Positions 22,359 to 32,134 of a stretch of DNA of 64,000 nt are shown here, in pieces. Origin of the DNA: Streptomyces cadmiisoli (GTDB lineage: Bacteria; Actinomycetota; Actinomycetes; Streptomycetales; Streptomycetaceae); contig NZ_CP030073.1 of assembly GCF_003261055.1 (NCBI RefSeq), positions 1,550,001 through 1,614,000 on the forward strand, given 5' to 3'. A program made the position numbers and the translations under genes. Numbering within the stretch: the first letter of the stretch is position 1; each line of letters opens with the position of its first letter. The notes under the pieces were generated by a model, which was not told the DNA's origin, did not search any database, and was given only the letters and a program-made list of their open reading frames with translations.

Positions 22359-23372
22359 GTGCGGATGCAGACCCTTTACCGACGACTGCTCAGATTGATG
22401 CCCCGGCTCGGCCTACAGGTGACCGACCTCGGACCGGGGACCGCGGTGGTCTCCCGGCGCGGCCGACGGATCCGGACCCCGCTCGGTCCGGGGGCGGATC
22501 TGCTGGTCAGGAACGACGGGCGGTACTCGGTGTCGGACGCCGGCAAGGACGCCTGGCTCGTACTGCGCGGCAGGGCGCCGGCGGCCGGCAGCCCGGCCCC
22601 GGAGTGGACGGGGGTCCCCCTCGGCGACACGGGCGCGCGGCTCCTCATCGACCGGCGCGCCGACGCGGACGAGCGCAAGATCCAGCTGGCGGCAGCCGAG
22701 TACCTCTGTTCCCAGCACGTCACCGCGATGCTCGAGCTCTACGGAGTGAACTGCGTCTTCGACGTGGGAGCCAACACCGGCCAGTACGCCCGGCGCCTGC
22801 GCCGGCTCGGCTACACCGGCCGCATCGTCTCCTTCGAGCCCACCTCGAACGCCTTCGCCCGCCTCCGGGACGCCGCCGCCGGCGACCCCGACTGGCAGGT
22901 CCACCACTGCGGACTCGGGCGGGAGGACACCGCCACCTCCATCCATGTCGGCTGGAAGACGATGAACTCGCTTCTCCCGCCCAGCGACTACGGCCGCGAC
23001 CGCTACCCCCGCTTCGCCACGACCCGTACGGAGCAGATCGAGATCCGGCGCCTGGACTCGGTGATGGACGAGGCCCTCGACGGCATCAAGGACCCCCGCC
23101 CGTACCTGAAGATGGACACCCAGGGATACGACCTGGAGGTCTTCGCCGGCGCCGGCGTCCGCGTCGCCGACTTCGTGGGCCTCCAGTCGGAGGTGGCCGT
23201 GCTGCGGCTGTACGAGGGCAGCCCGCCGATGAGCGAGGCCGTCGCCGCGTACGAGGCCGAGGGCTTCGACATCACCGGCATGTATCCGGTGACCCGCGAG
23301 GCCGCCACGGGACGCGTGGTGGAGTTCGACTGCGTGATGATGCGGGCGAAGTCGGCCCCGGCGAAGGACTGA
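22359..23372 (+). CDS. FkbM family SAM-dependent methyltransferase
   Basis: A 337-residue protein with a GTG start (an ATG two codons in is an alternative). The C-terminal two-thirds is the FkbM methyltransferase fold: SAM motif I VFDVGANTGQYARRL, SFEPTSNAFARL, LDSVMDEAL, LKMDTQGYDLEVFAGA. FkbM enzymes O-methylate sugars or polyketide/peptide hydroxyls. The N-terminal about 100 residues (Arg-rich, RRLLRLMPRLGLQ) are not part of the core and are unassigned. It stands alone, about 1 kb upstream of the RiPP regulator, so membership in that cluster is uncertain. Confidence 0.9.
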   Translation: MRMQTLYRRLLRLMPRLGLQVTDLGPGTAVVSRRGRRIRTPLGPGADLLVRNDGRYSVSDAGKDAWLVLRGRAPAAGSPAPEWTGVPLGDTGARLLIDRRADADERKIQLAAAEYLCSQHVTAMLELYGVNCVFDVGANTGQYARRLRRLGYTGRIVSFEPTSNAFARLRDAAAGDPDWQVHHCGLGREDTATSIHVGWKTMNSLLPPSDYGRDRYPRFATTRTEQIEIRRLDSVMDEALDGIKDPRPYLKMDTQGYDLEVFAGAGVRVADFVGLQSEVAVLRLYEGSPPMSEAVAAYEAEGFDITGMYPVTREAATGRVVEFDCVMMRAKSAPAKD

Positions 23373-23381
23373 CCGGACGCA

Positions 23382-23406
23382 GGGGCGGCCCGGACCGGGC
23401 CGCCCC
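23382..23406 (+). terminator. 12-bp perfect hairpin terminator after fkbM-like gene
   Basis: GGGGCGGCCCGG (23,382-23,393) and CCGGGCCGCCCC (23,395-23,406) form a perfect stem directly after the stop codon. Confidence 0.8.
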
Positions 23407-23498
23407 GCCTCGTGCCGTGGCCGCGGACCGGGAGCCGGCGACGCGGATGTTTGGCGCCCGCTCCCCATGGGAAAACAGAATGCGCAACTGCTTTTCGA

Positions 23499-23780
23499 TC
23501 AAAAAGCACGGGCGCACCACATGAATGCCGGCCCAACGGAAGTTGGCCTGCGGCTCCACGACGGTGGAACGCTGTGAATTCCCCCGTCAGGAAAGCGTTC
23601 GAGTTGTGAGCTCCACACCCCGGGCCGGAACCACGCAACCGCCCCGGCAGCGAATTCGGCCCGCTTCTGCGGCCCGAGCGTTCCGCTCCGCGTCAGCTCG
23701 GTGAAAGCGACCGGCCCCACGGGCCGAGGATCGCTCCGGTTGATCCGCAGGACATGCGGAATTAACGCTTCCTTACGCAT
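23499..23780 (-). CDS. Possible small protein of unknown function
   Basis: A 93-codon frame with a good ribosome binding site (GAAAGGA about 7 nt before the ATG at 23,778-23,780) and a TTA codon at position 6. The first 60 residues (MRKEALIPHVLRINRSDPRP...) have reasonable codon use, the last 30 do not. I recognise no family. It could be a real small gene, a remnant, or chance; it is listed because it is the only candidate with an initiation signal in this otherwise gene-poor kilobase. Confidence 0.25.
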   Translation of the reverse strand: MRKEALIPHVLRINRSDPRPVGPVAFTELTRSGTLGPQKRAEFAAGAVAWFRPGVWSSQLERFPDGGIHSVPPSWSRRPTSVGPAFMWCARAF

Positions 23781-24371
23781 CTCGTTCCTTTCGGCGGGAC
23801 AAGCGGGACTGATCGTTCCAGGCCGCCGCGGAACTACTGCTACCGCCAGTAACACGCCGTCAAATGCCGCTGCCCGATGACCGGGGTATCGGAACGGCCA
23901 AAAGAAGCAGAATGTTATTCACCTTTTGCCCTTGCGGACAGGCCGTCCTGCCCGATCGAAGCGGGTCGCGGATGTGGTGCACGCAGGGCTCCGACCTGGG
24001 GTTTCACCGTCCGGGTGCCGAGTTCGGCAGCATCCGGCCGGCCCCCAACCGGACAAAGGGACCAAGTCCAGCATTCATGAAATACAGCGGGAATCCCGGC
24101 GCGCTCTCAATTTTCACGAACCAGGGGATCGACGTGGCTGCTTCTCGTCACTAAAGTACCCCGTGGCACATGCACGGAAGGCCTCAAAAAGGGGCCGAAC
24201 GGCCTTTGTCGCAGATTCGGACTCTTTTCGCGTACCCTCTTCGACTCGTCGGGCGCCAATAACCCTTATTCGTCCGCGACATTTGCACCCGTATTCTCTC
24301 CGGTCCCGATGGTGAGCTCGATCAGCCACCACTCACGGACCGCCAGTTGACACAACGGAGCGATAAGTAGG
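23781..24371. other. Non-coding interval upstream of the SARP gene
   Basis: About 590 bp with lower GC than its surroundings and no frame with a convincing start or codon bias on either strand. It contains an imperfect AAGGCC/GGCCTT inverted repeat near 24,178-24,207 and a TTGACA at about 24,347. It probably carries the promoter and control sites of the SARP gene. Confidence 0.5.
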
Positions 24372-26267
24372 ATGCGGTTCCAGTTGTTGGGGCTCCTCAG
24401 CATCAGCGACGGTGACCATGCCGTCGTACTGCAGCCGTCCAAACCGACGAGTCTGCTGGCCGCCCTGCTCATCCACCCGGGCGCGGTCGTCTCGACCGAC
24501 TATCTGCTGCGCGCGGTCTGGGACACGGAACCGCCCGCGACGGCCCGGGCGGCCCTGCAGAGCTGCGTTCTGCGGCTGCGCCGGATCTTCGCGAAGTACG
24601 GGATCGCCAACGACACGATCGAGGCCGTGCCCGGCGGTTACCGCATGCGGATGGACCGCGAGACGCTCGACCTCGTCCGCTTCCGCGACCTGGTCCGCTC
24701 CGCCGGTTCCACCCGCGACCAGGACACCGAGCGCTATGCGCTCCGCGAGGCCCTCGACCTGTGGCACGGGCCCGTGCTGGCGAACGTCTCCTCGCGCATG
24801 CTGCACCGCGACGAGGCACCCCGGCTGACCGAGGAGCGGCTGAGCGCGCTGGAGCGCCTCTGCGACATCGAACTGGCGCGCGGTCGATGTCGCGAGGTCC
24901 TGGCGGAGGTGTGGGACGCGGCCCGGCGCCACCCGGAGCGGGAGCGCTTCGCCGAGCAGTTGATCGAGGCCCTGTACCGAACCGGCCGCCAGACCGAGGC
25001 ACTTGCGGAGATCAGAGCCGTCAAGGAACGGCTGAAGGAGGAGTTCGGGATCGATCCCGGCGCTCCGCTGCAACGCCTGGAACTGGCCATCCTGCGCGGC
25101 GAGGAGCTCGACGGCTCCCCGGCCCGCGCGGTCGCCGCCATCGAAGCGCGGGTGTCGTCCGACGGTGCGCGCCTCGCGGCCGCCCGGAACGGCGCGACGG
25201 CCACCGTCCCGGCCCTCGTCCCGGCGCTGCCCGCATCCCCCGCGCAGGTCCCGGCGCTGCCCGCTGCTCCGTCGTCCGCCCATGCGCTGCCCGCCCGGAC
25301 GACGGAGCAGTCCGCGGCGACGGTCCCGGTCCCGACGGTCGCTCCCGTCCCCTGTTTCACCGGGCGCGGGCACCAACTCGTCGCACTTCAACGCGCGTTG
25401 ACAAGCGGCGGGCCGGAGGCCGGCCCGGTGGTGATCTCCGGGGCCCCCGGCATCGGCAAGACCGCCCTCGCCCTGCAAGCGGCCCATCTGGTCCAGGAGG
25501 CCTTCCCCGGCGGCTGCTTCACGGTCCCGCTGACCGGTCCGGACGGCGAACCCCTCGGTGCCGACGAGGCCCGCGCCCAACTGCCGCCCCCCGGCCCGGC
25601 CGGACGCCGTCTGCTGATCCTCGACGACGCCGTGAGCGCGGAGCAGGTCAGACCGCTCCTGCCGGCTCCCGCCGAGGGAGTCGCCGTGGTGACCAGCAGA
25701 CGCGGCCTGGCCGGCCTGGTCGCCACCCACGGCGGCGTCGTGCTGCGCCTCGACACGTTCGACGAAGAGGAGTCGCACCGGCTGCTCGTCGGCACACTGG
25801 GCGCCGAGCGCGTCGCCGCGGAACCGGACGCCACCCGCCGACTCGCCCGGATCTGCGGACACTTCCCGCTGGGTCTGCGGATCGCCGCCGCCCGGCTGCA
25901 GACCCGGCCGGGACTGGGCATCGGCGACTGCGCCGGCTGGCTGGCCGCGGATCTGCCGGCCCGGCTCTCCCTGGCCGACGAGCCGCTCATGTCCGTACCC
26001 CGCGTCTTCGAGGCCGCCCTGCGGCGGCTGAGCCCGGACCTGAGCGAGGCCTTCCTGCTCCTGGCCACCGAGCAGGCGGACGCCGCTGTCAGCGGCACGT
26101 CGCCCGGTGTGCCGGACGAGGTGCTCGAACAACTCGCGGACGCCGGGCTGATCGAAGAGGGCCCGCCCAAGCCGTACCGCATCCACGAACTGCTCAGAAT
26201 CTACGCGCGTCAGCAGACCGCCGCCCCGCCGCGGCCGAGCGTTCGCACCGCGTCGGCGACCGGCTGA
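24372..26267 (+). CDS. SARP-family regulator with NB-ARC ATPase domain
   Basis: A 631-residue AfsR-like activator. Residues 1-95 form the OmpR-type winged helix (MRFQLLGLLSI, LQPSKPTSLLAALLIHPG), 100-245 the bacterial transcriptional activation domain, followed by a Pro/Ala-rich linker and an NB-ARC module with P-loop GAPGIGKT near residue 357, LLILDDA and LPLGLRIAAARL motifs. Unlike full AfsR it has no TPR tail. SARPs bind direct repeats spaced by 11 or 22 bp and recruit RNA polymerase. It precedes the RiPP genes in the same direction by 70 bp and is the likely pathway activator; the 11-bp array at 41,180-41,311 is a candidate target. Confidence 0.92.
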   Translation: MRFQLLGLLSISDGDHAVVLQPSKPTSLLAALLIHPGAVVSTDYLLRAVWDTEPPATARAALQSCVLRLRRIFAKYGIANDTIEAVPGGYRMRMDRETLDLVRFRDLVRSAGSTRDQDTERYALREALDLWHGPVLANVSSRMLHRDEAPRLTEERLSALERLCDIELARGRCREVLAEVWDAARRHPERERFAEQLIEALYRTGRQTEALAEIRAVKERLKEEFGIDPGAPLQRLELAILRGEELDGSPARAVAAIEARVSSDGARLAAARNGATATVPALVPALPASPAQVPALPAAPSSAHALPARTTEQSAATVPVPTVAPVPCFTGRGHQLVALQRALTSGGPEAGPVVISGAPGIGKTALALQAAHLVQEAFPGGCFTVPLTGPDGEPLGADEARAQLPPPGPAGRRLLILDDAVSAEQVRPLLPAPAEGVAVVTSRRGLAGLVATHGGVVLRLDTFDEEESHRLLVGTLGAERVAAEPDATRRLARICGHFPLGLRIAAARLQTRPGLGIGDCAGWLAADLPARLSLADEPLMSVPRVFEAALRRLSPDLSEAFLLLATEQADAAVSGTSPGVPDEVLEQLADAGLIEEGPPKPYRIHELLRIYARQQTAAPPRPSVRTASATG

Positions 26268-26337
26268 ACCCGGCCGCCGGCAGCGCAACGCCCGCCCGAC
26301 CGTCCCCACCCGCCCTCCACCGAGAGGTGACACCAGC

Positions 26338-28539
26338 ATGCAATCCGCACGGTACGAAGCCGTCGCCGCGTCCCGCCCCCGCATCCGGCGCGACGTCCTG
26401 TTCACCGAGACCCCCGACGGTGTCCTCTTCCACAACGCCGACGGCGGCTTCCGGCTGACGGCACGCTCGGCGTACCGCTTCGCCACCCTGCTCGTACCGC
26501 ACCTCGACGGCGCGCACACGGTCGCCGAGATCTGCGAGGGCTTCGGCGACCGGCAGCGCGCGATGGTCGGCGAGCTCGTCGGCACGCTCTACGAGCGGGG
26601 ATTCGCCCGTGACGTCCCGTCCGGACCCGAGGGCGACGTGTCCGACGGACCCGAGCCGTCCGTCGCGGTGGCCCGCCGCTACGCGGCCCAGATCGCCTAC
26701 ACCGACCACTACGCCGACGACGCCGCGCGCCGCTTCCAGCGGTTCCGCGGCACGCGGGTGGCCGTGGTCGGCACCGATCTCGTGGCCCGCTGGTGCGTGC
26801 TGAGCCTGATCCGCAACGGCGGCGCCGCGGTCGGCGTACTGCCCGGGCTGGACCGGGACGAGATCGCCGACGAGGCGGCGGCCGCCGCGGTGGACGGCTG
26901 CCCCGTGGAGATCCGGGACCTGGCCGAGGACGCTCCGCTCACCTGGGCCGCGCTTGACGGGTACGACGTCGTCGTGGTCACGGGCGGCCCCGACGCGCCG
27001 CGCGTCGTGTTCGAGCTGCTGCGGGCCGGTGTGCCGGCCGGCCGCACCCTCCTGCCGGCCTGGTCGTTCGGACGGCTCGCGGTCGTCGGTCCGTCGATGT
27101 CCGCGCAGACGGCGGGCTGCTGGGCGTGCGCCGTGCTGCGGCTGGGCGCGAACGACGGCTCCGCGCAGGCCGCCGACGTGTGGAGCTCTCTCGCCCTGCC
27201 GGGCGACGCCGCGCCGGCCTTCGGCGAGCACCCCGGCCGTCCGCAGTCCGCGATGCTCGGGAACCTGCTCGGCTACGAGGTGTTCCGGATGGCCACCGGC
27301 GCCCTGCCCGCCGAGACCGCCGGACAGATCGTCGTCCAGGACACGGAGTCGCTGGACGTGGCCGCCGAACCACTGCTGCCGCACCCCCGCTGCCCCTGGT
27401 GCGCGGACGACACGGCGGCCGAACCGCCCGAGGTGGACCTCGCGACCGTGGACGCCGCTGCCGCCGCCCTGGCGCTGCCCACGGTGGACACGGCCCGCGA
27501 GGCGGACGCGCTCGTGGAGGAGCTCAACCGCCGTTCGGTGCTGCTGCGTTCGCACGCCGGGGTGTTCGCACGCTTCGACGACGAGGACATCACCCAGACG
27601 CCCCTGAAGCTCAGCGTCGTCGAACTCGGCCTCGGCCACGGGCGTCCGCGCCGGGTCGCCGCCGCCGACGTCCACCACGTGGCCGGAGCCCGGCTGCGGG
27701 CACTGCACCGTGCCGCCGAGATCTACGCCGAGCACATCGTCCCCGCGCCGCGTGCCGCCGCGCCCGAGCAGGCTGTCCGCCTGGCACCGGCCGACCTGGG
27801 CGTCTTCGCCGGCACCGGCGGCGGCGAGGCCGACGTGCGCGGCTGGGTCGCGGCGACGTCGCTGCTCACCAAGGAGCGCTTCCTGGTGCCGTCGGCGGCC
27901 GTGCGCCCCTTCGGCGCCGACAACCGCGACCGGATCTTCGAGGCGACGAGCGCGGGCCTGCGGGCCGGGGCGAGCGTCGCCGACGCCGCCGCCCGGGGCA
28001 TGCTGTCGGCTCTCGCCCACGACGCGCTCCAGCGGGCGATCCGCGGTTCCGTCGCGCGCCGCGTCGACGTGCCCGCCGACGTCGATCCCGAACTCACCTT
28101 CCTGGTCCGCTCCGCCGCCAACCTCGGAGTCGAGGCGGAACTCCTCGACCTCGGGGAGCGGGAGCGCTCCGGGGTGGCCGTGGTGCTGGCCCGTTCCGGC
28201 GCCCGCTGGGCGGTGGCGGCCGACCTGTCGTACCCGGCCGCGGCGTCCGCGGCGCTGCGCGACCTGCTGGCGGAGGTCCAGGCGGAGCAGCAGTCCGTCG
28301 CGGCGGGGACGACGTTCGGGGATCCCGTGCTGAGCGATCTCGACCCCCGCACCCTGCCCGTCTCCGGCACCGTGACCGCCGAGCCGGCGCCCGCCGCGTC
28401 GTGGGCGGACGTCCTGCTCCGGCTCGGCGAGCAGGGCCGTGACGCCCTCGTCGTCCCCACGGGTTCGGCGGACCTGGAGCGCGCCGGCGTCCACGTCGTA
28501 CGTGTCCTGCTCACCTCGGAGGCCCGGCGTGTCGGCTAG
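26338..28539 (+). CDS. TOMM leader-peptide-binding protein (Ocin-ThiF-like) with degenerate YcaO half
   Basis: A 733-residue protein like the F proteins of thiopeptide pathways. Residues about 15-100 are a PqqD-like RiPP recognition element (FTETPDGVLFHNADGGFRLTARSAY), about 130-360 an E1/ThiF-like domain with two zinc-type CxxC pairs (CWAC near 261, CPWC near 351). The C-terminal half is laid out like a YcaO domain, but the segment matching the active E-x-x-x-ER-D block reads GMLSALAHDAL, so it should not bind ATP. It would present the precursor leader to the catalytic YcaO proteins. The stop overlaps the next start by 11 nt. Confidence 0.9.
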   Translation: MQSARYEAVAASRPRIRRDVLFTETPDGVLFHNADGGFRLTARSAYRFATLLVPHLDGAHTVAEICEGFGDRQRAMVGELVGTLYERGFARDVPSGPEGDVSDGPEPSVAVARRYAAQIAYTDHYADDAARRFQRFRGTRVAVVGTDLVARWCVLSLIRNGGAAVGVLPGLDRDEIADEAAAAAVDGCPVEIRDLAEDAPLTWAALDGYDVVVVTGGPDAPRVVFELLRAGVPAGRTLLPAWSFGRLAVVGPSMSAQTAGCWACAVLRLGANDGSAQAADVWSSLALPGDAAPAFGEHPGRPQSAMLGNLLGYEVFRMATGALPAETAGQIVVQDTESLDVAAEPLLPHPRCPWCADDTAAEPPEVDLATVDAAAAALALPTVDTAREADALVEELNRRSVLLRSHAGVFARFDDEDITQTPLKLSVVELGLGHGRPRRVAAADVHHVAGARLRALHRAAEIYAEHIVPAPRAAAPEQAVRLAPADLGVFAGTGGGEADVRGWVAATSLLTKERFLVPSAAVRPFGADNRDRIFEATSAGLRAGASVADAAARGMLSALAHDALQRAIRGSVARRVDVPADVDPELTFLVRSAANLGVEAELLDLGERERSGVAVVLARSGARWAVAADLSYPAAASAALRDLLAEVQAEQQSVAAGTTFGDPVLSDLDPRTLPVSGTVTAEPAPAASWADVLLRLGEQGRDALVVPTGSADLERAGVHVVRVLLTSEARRVG

Positions 28540-30487
28540 CGCGACGGCGAGCGCGCCGGGCGCCGGAGTGCCGACCCGGCCCGCGGACACCGCCGAACCG
28601 AGCGCGGTCCGGCTCATGACGGGCCTGTTGCGGACGGCTCTGGACCGGCAGGGCCACACCGGCATCGAGGTGTCGGTGCGCGCCCTGGGCCTCGTCGACG
28701 CGTTCGCCGACGCCCCCACCCCGTTCGACGGCACCGCGAACACGGTGCCGGTGCACCTGTACGCGGGGCAGGCGCTGGCCGGTCCGCCGACCGGGGGCGC
28801 CTCACCCTGCCCGCACTGCCTCACCCGGCGCTGGCAGGCCGTCCGTTCCGTGGCGCTGCGCGACGCCCTCGAACTGGGCGGCACGACGCACGAGTCCGGG
28901 CCGTGGCCGTACGCCGTCCCGTTCGCCGCCGACGCGCTCGCCTCCCTGGTGGCGCAGGTGGCCGCGCAGCCGGTCCGCGAGCCGTTCCCGGACGTCCACG
29001 TGCTCGACCTGCGGTCCCTGACGGTGCGCCACTACCCCCTGGTGCCCGACCCGCAGTGCCCGGCGTGCTCCGCACCCGTGCCCGACACCGCCGAGGGTGC
29101 CGCCGTCACGCTGTCCCCGGCGCCGAAGCACGAGCCGGGCTCGTTCCGGCTGCGCGGCATCGAGGCGTACGACATCGACGTCGCGGCGTTCGCGAACCCG
29201 GTGTTCGGGGCCCTCGGACCGTCCGTCGTCCAGGACGTGTCGTCCACGTCCACGTCGGCGACCATCGGCTGCTTCTCGATGCGGTCCGGGGAGTATCTGC
29301 GGGAGACGTTCTGGGGCGGACACGCCGGTTCGTTCGGCGCCAGCGCGCGCATCGGGGTCCTGGAGGGCCTGGAGCGGTACGCGGGCATGCGGGCGCGCGG
29401 CAAGCGGACGACGGTGTACGGCACGCTCGACGAGTTCGGCGAGGACGCCGTGGACCCGCGGCGCGTGGGGCTCTACTCGGAGGCCTTCCACCGGGAGAAC
29501 CCCCGCGTCGTGCCGTTCGCCCCGGACCGGGTGATCCCCTGGGTGTGGGGCCACTCCCTGCGGGACGGCACGCCCCGGCTGGTGCCCGAGATCCTGACGT
29601 ACTACCACGCGCCCGGTCTGGAGAACCGGTTCGTGCAGGAGAGCTCCAACGGCTGCGCGTCGGGCGGCTGCGTCGAGGAGGCCGTCTACTTCGGCCTGAT
29701 GGAGGTCGTCGAGCGGGACGCCTTCCTCCTCACCTGGTACGGACGGCAGCCGCTGCCCGAGATCGATCCGGCCACCAGCGCCCGCCCCGCCACCCGGCAC
29801 ATGGTGGAGCGGCTGGCGATGTACGGCTACCGGGCCCGGTTCTTCGACACCCGGATCACCTTCCCCATCCCCGTCGTCACCGGTGTCGCGGAGCGGCTCG
29901 ACGGCGGTCTCGGCCGGATGTGCTTCGGCGCCGGCGCCGGGCTCGACCCGGAGTCCGCGCTGGACGCGGCGCTCTGCGAGATCGCCACCGACGCGGTGAA
30001 CCTCCAGGGCAGGTCGGAACGGGACGAGGCCCGGCTGCGCACCATGGCGAAGGACTTCACCGAGGTCACGGCGCTGCACGACCACCCGCTCGTCTACGGC
30101 GTCCCGGAGATGGGCGTCCACGCCGACTTCCTGCTGCGCGCGACACCCACACGCGGGCCGCTCGCGGTCGCCGACCTCGCGTGGCCGGACGCCTCCGGCG
30201 CGATGGTCTCCCCCGATCTGCGGGACGACCTGGAGCGGTGCGTCGCCGCGGTGACCGCGGCCGGCTTCGACGTGGTGGTCGTGGACCAGACCCTGCCCGA
30301 GCAGCGGCTGCTGGGACTGCACACGTTCAGCGTGCTGGTGCCCGGACTGCTGCCGATCGACTTCGGCTGGTCACGTCAGCGCGCCCTGGGCATGCCCCGG
30401 CTGCGCACCGCGCTGCGCGAGGCGGGCCTGCGGGAGCGGGACCTGGAGACGGCCGACCTCAACCCGGCCCCGCACCCCTTCCCCTGA
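28529..30487 (+). CDS. YcaO cyclodehydratase 1
   Basis: A 652-residue YcaO protein. The GTG at 28,529 follows GGAGG and overlaps the preceding gene. A zinc-type pair CPHC (about residue 94) and CPAC (about 177) precedes the YcaO domain, whose ATP-binding motifs are intact (VLEGLERYAG near 277, GLMEVVERDAF near 390). The C-terminus ends PAPHPFP, matching the proline-rich tail that is functionally important in azoline-forming YcaO enzymes. It would use ATP to cyclise Cys, and perhaps Ser/Thr, of the precursor to thiazoline/oxazoline. It is a paralogue of the YcaO at 38,818. Confidence 0.93.
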   Translation: MSASATASAPGAGVPTRPADTAEPSAVRLMTGLLRTALDRQGHTGIEVSVRALGLVDAFADAPTPFDGTANTVPVHLYAGQALAGPPTGGASPCPHCLTRRWQAVRSVALRDALELGGTTHESGPWPYAVPFAADALASLVAQVAAQPVREPFPDVHVLDLRSLTVRHYPLVPDPQCPACSAPVPDTAEGAAVTLSPAPKHEPGSFRLRGIEAYDIDVAAFANPVFGALGPSVVQDVSSTSTSATIGCFSMRSGEYLRETFWGGHAGSFGASARIGVLEGLERYAGMRARGKRTTVYGTLDEFGEDAVDPRRVGLYSEAFHRENPRVVPFAPDRVIPWVWGHSLRDGTPRLVPEILTYYHAPGLENRFVQESSNGCASGGCVEEAVYFGLMEVVERDAFLLTWYGRQPLPEIDPATSARPATRHMVERLAMYGYRARFFDTRITFPIPVVTGVAERLDGGLGRMCFGAGAGLDPESALDAALCEIATDAVNLQGRSERDEARLRTMAKDFTEVTALHDHPLVYGVPEMGVHADFLLRATPTRGPLAVADLAWPDASGAMVSPDLRDDLERCVAAVTAAGFDVVVVDQTLPEQRLLGLHTFSVLVPGLLPIDFGWSRQRALGMPRLRTALREAGLRERDLETADLNPAPHPFP

Positions 30488-30538
30488 CCGTCCGCACCGC
30501 ACCCCTTCAAGCCCCACGCCACAGCAGAGGAGAGTCCC

Positions 30539-32122
30539 ATGGGCTACGCCCATGAATACGCGACGGCCATCATGCACCGGGGCCGGATCCCGATGGAGCC
30601 GGTCGACTTCGTGCCCGACTGGGCGGACCGGCCGCGCAAGACGAAGCACTACCCGGGTGCCGAGTCGTTCCCGCTGCCGGACGCGCCGTACCCCGCGCAC
30701 GCCACGCTCACGGCCGGCTGCCTGAGCGACGGCGAGCCCGGCGCGGACCGGCGCTTCTCGCTGCCGCTGCTGTCCGGCATGCTGCTGGACTCCTACGGGC
30801 TGACCGGCCGGCGCCTGGGCGTCCAGGCCAACACCGATCTGGCGGCCCTCCCCCACTACACGCAGGCCAACTGGTCCCGGGGCACCGCCTCCGGCGGCGG
30901 TCTGTACCCGGTGAGCGTCTACTGGGTCGCCGGGCCGTCCGGACCGCTCGCGCCCGGCGTCCACCACTACTCCCCGCCGCACCACGCCATGCGCAGGCTC
31001 CTCGCGGGCGACGTCAGCGGGGAGGTGCGCGCGGCGCTCGGATCGCACGGCGAGGCGACCGACCAGTACCTGGTGCTGGGCGTCAAGTACTGGCAGAACG
31101 CGTTCAAGTACAACAGCTTCTCCTTCCACGCCGTGTCCATGGACGTCGGGGCGCTGCTCCAGACCTGGCGCATGTGGGCGCGGGCCCGCGGGCTGCGGCT
31201 GGCGCCCGCCCTCTGGTTCGACGAGGCGCGCCTCGGCCGGCTGCTGGGGCTGGGTGAGGAGGAGGGGCTGTTCGCCGTCGTCCCGCTGCACTGGGACTCG
31301 CCGCGGCCCGCCGCCGAGGCGCGTGCGGCGGACGGCGCGGCCGTCGTCCGCCAGGACGTGGAACGGTCGCGCAGGGTGCTCGAGTTCGACACGCTCCAGG
31401 CCATCCACCGCGCGACGGCCGAGCACGCCGTCGACCGGCCGGCGCCCGGCGCGCTGGACGGCAGCGCGCCCGCCCCGCCGGCCGCGACCGGGGACCCGGT
31501 CGCCCTGCCGCCCGCCGCGTTCCCGGCCGTCAGCGTGCGCGCCGCACTGCGCTCGCGCCGCAGCAGCTTCGGCCGGTTCGACGCGACCGTGCCGACGACC
31601 GCGGCACAGCTGGCCACGACGCTCGCGGCCTGCGCGGCGACCCGGCTCGACAGCGACGCGGAACCCGAGGGCACCCCGCGGCTGAGCCGGCTGTACGCCT
31701 TCGTCAACCACGTCGAGGGCATCGAGCCGGGCGCCTACGCCTACGAACCCGACACCCACACCCTGCGCCTGGTCGTGGCCGGCCCGCCGGGCCGGTTCCT
31801 CCAGGACAACTACTTCCTGTCCAACTACAACCTCGAACAGGCCGGGGCGGTCGTCGTCCCGACGCTGCGGACCACCGCGGTCCTCGACGCCGTCGGCGAC
31901 CGGGGCTACCGGCTGGTCAACGCCACCGTCGGGGCGATCGCCCAGACCTTCTACACCGCCTCGTCCGCCCTGGGCCTCGGCGCCGGCGTCGCCCTCGGCT
32001 TCGACAACATCTCCTACATCGAGGAGCTCGGGCTGGAGGGCACCGGGGAGGCCCCGCTGCTGATCATGCTGCTCGGCAACGAGCGGCCGCAGCCCGCCGA
32101 CTTCCGCTCCGAGATCGCCTGA
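30539..32122 (+). CDS. SagB-type azoline dehydrogenase
   Basis: A 527-residue nitroreductase-fold flavoprotein with the SagB/ThcOx layout. The N-terminal half has RGTASGGGLYPVSVYW, the second half a nitroreductase-like block (VRAALRSRRSSFGRFD ... GAYAYEPDTHTL ... LGLGAGVALGFDN). It oxidises thiazolines/oxazolines to aromatic azoles using FMN. AGGAGAG precedes the ATG. The length matches thiopeptide-pathway dehydrogenases. Confidence 0.92.
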   Translation: MGYAHEYATAIMHRGRIPMEPVDFVPDWADRPRKTKHYPGAESFPLPDAPYPAHATLTAGCLSDGEPGADRRFSLPLLSGMLLDSYGLTGRRLGVQANTDLAALPHYTQANWSRGTASGGGLYPVSVYWVAGPSGPLAPGVHHYSPPHHAMRRLLAGDVSGEVRAALGSHGEATDQYLVLGVKYWQNAFKYNSFSFHAVSMDVGALLQTWRMWARARGLRLAPALWFDEARLGRLLGLGEEEGLFAVVPLHWDSPRPAAEARAADGAAVVRQDVERSRRVLEFDTLQAIHRATAEHAVDRPAPGALDGSAPAPPAATGDPVALPPAAFPAVSVRAALRSRRSSFGRFDATVPTTAAQLATTLAACAATRLDSDAEPEGTPRLSRLYAFVNHVEGIEPGAYAYEPDTHTLRLVVAGPPGRFLQDNYFLSNYNLEQAGAVVVPTLRTTAVLDAVGDRGYRLVNATVGAIAQTFYTASSALGLGAGVALGFDNISYIEELGLEGTGEAPLLIMLLGNERPQPADFRSEIA

Positions 32123-32134
32123 CAGGGGGCCGCC

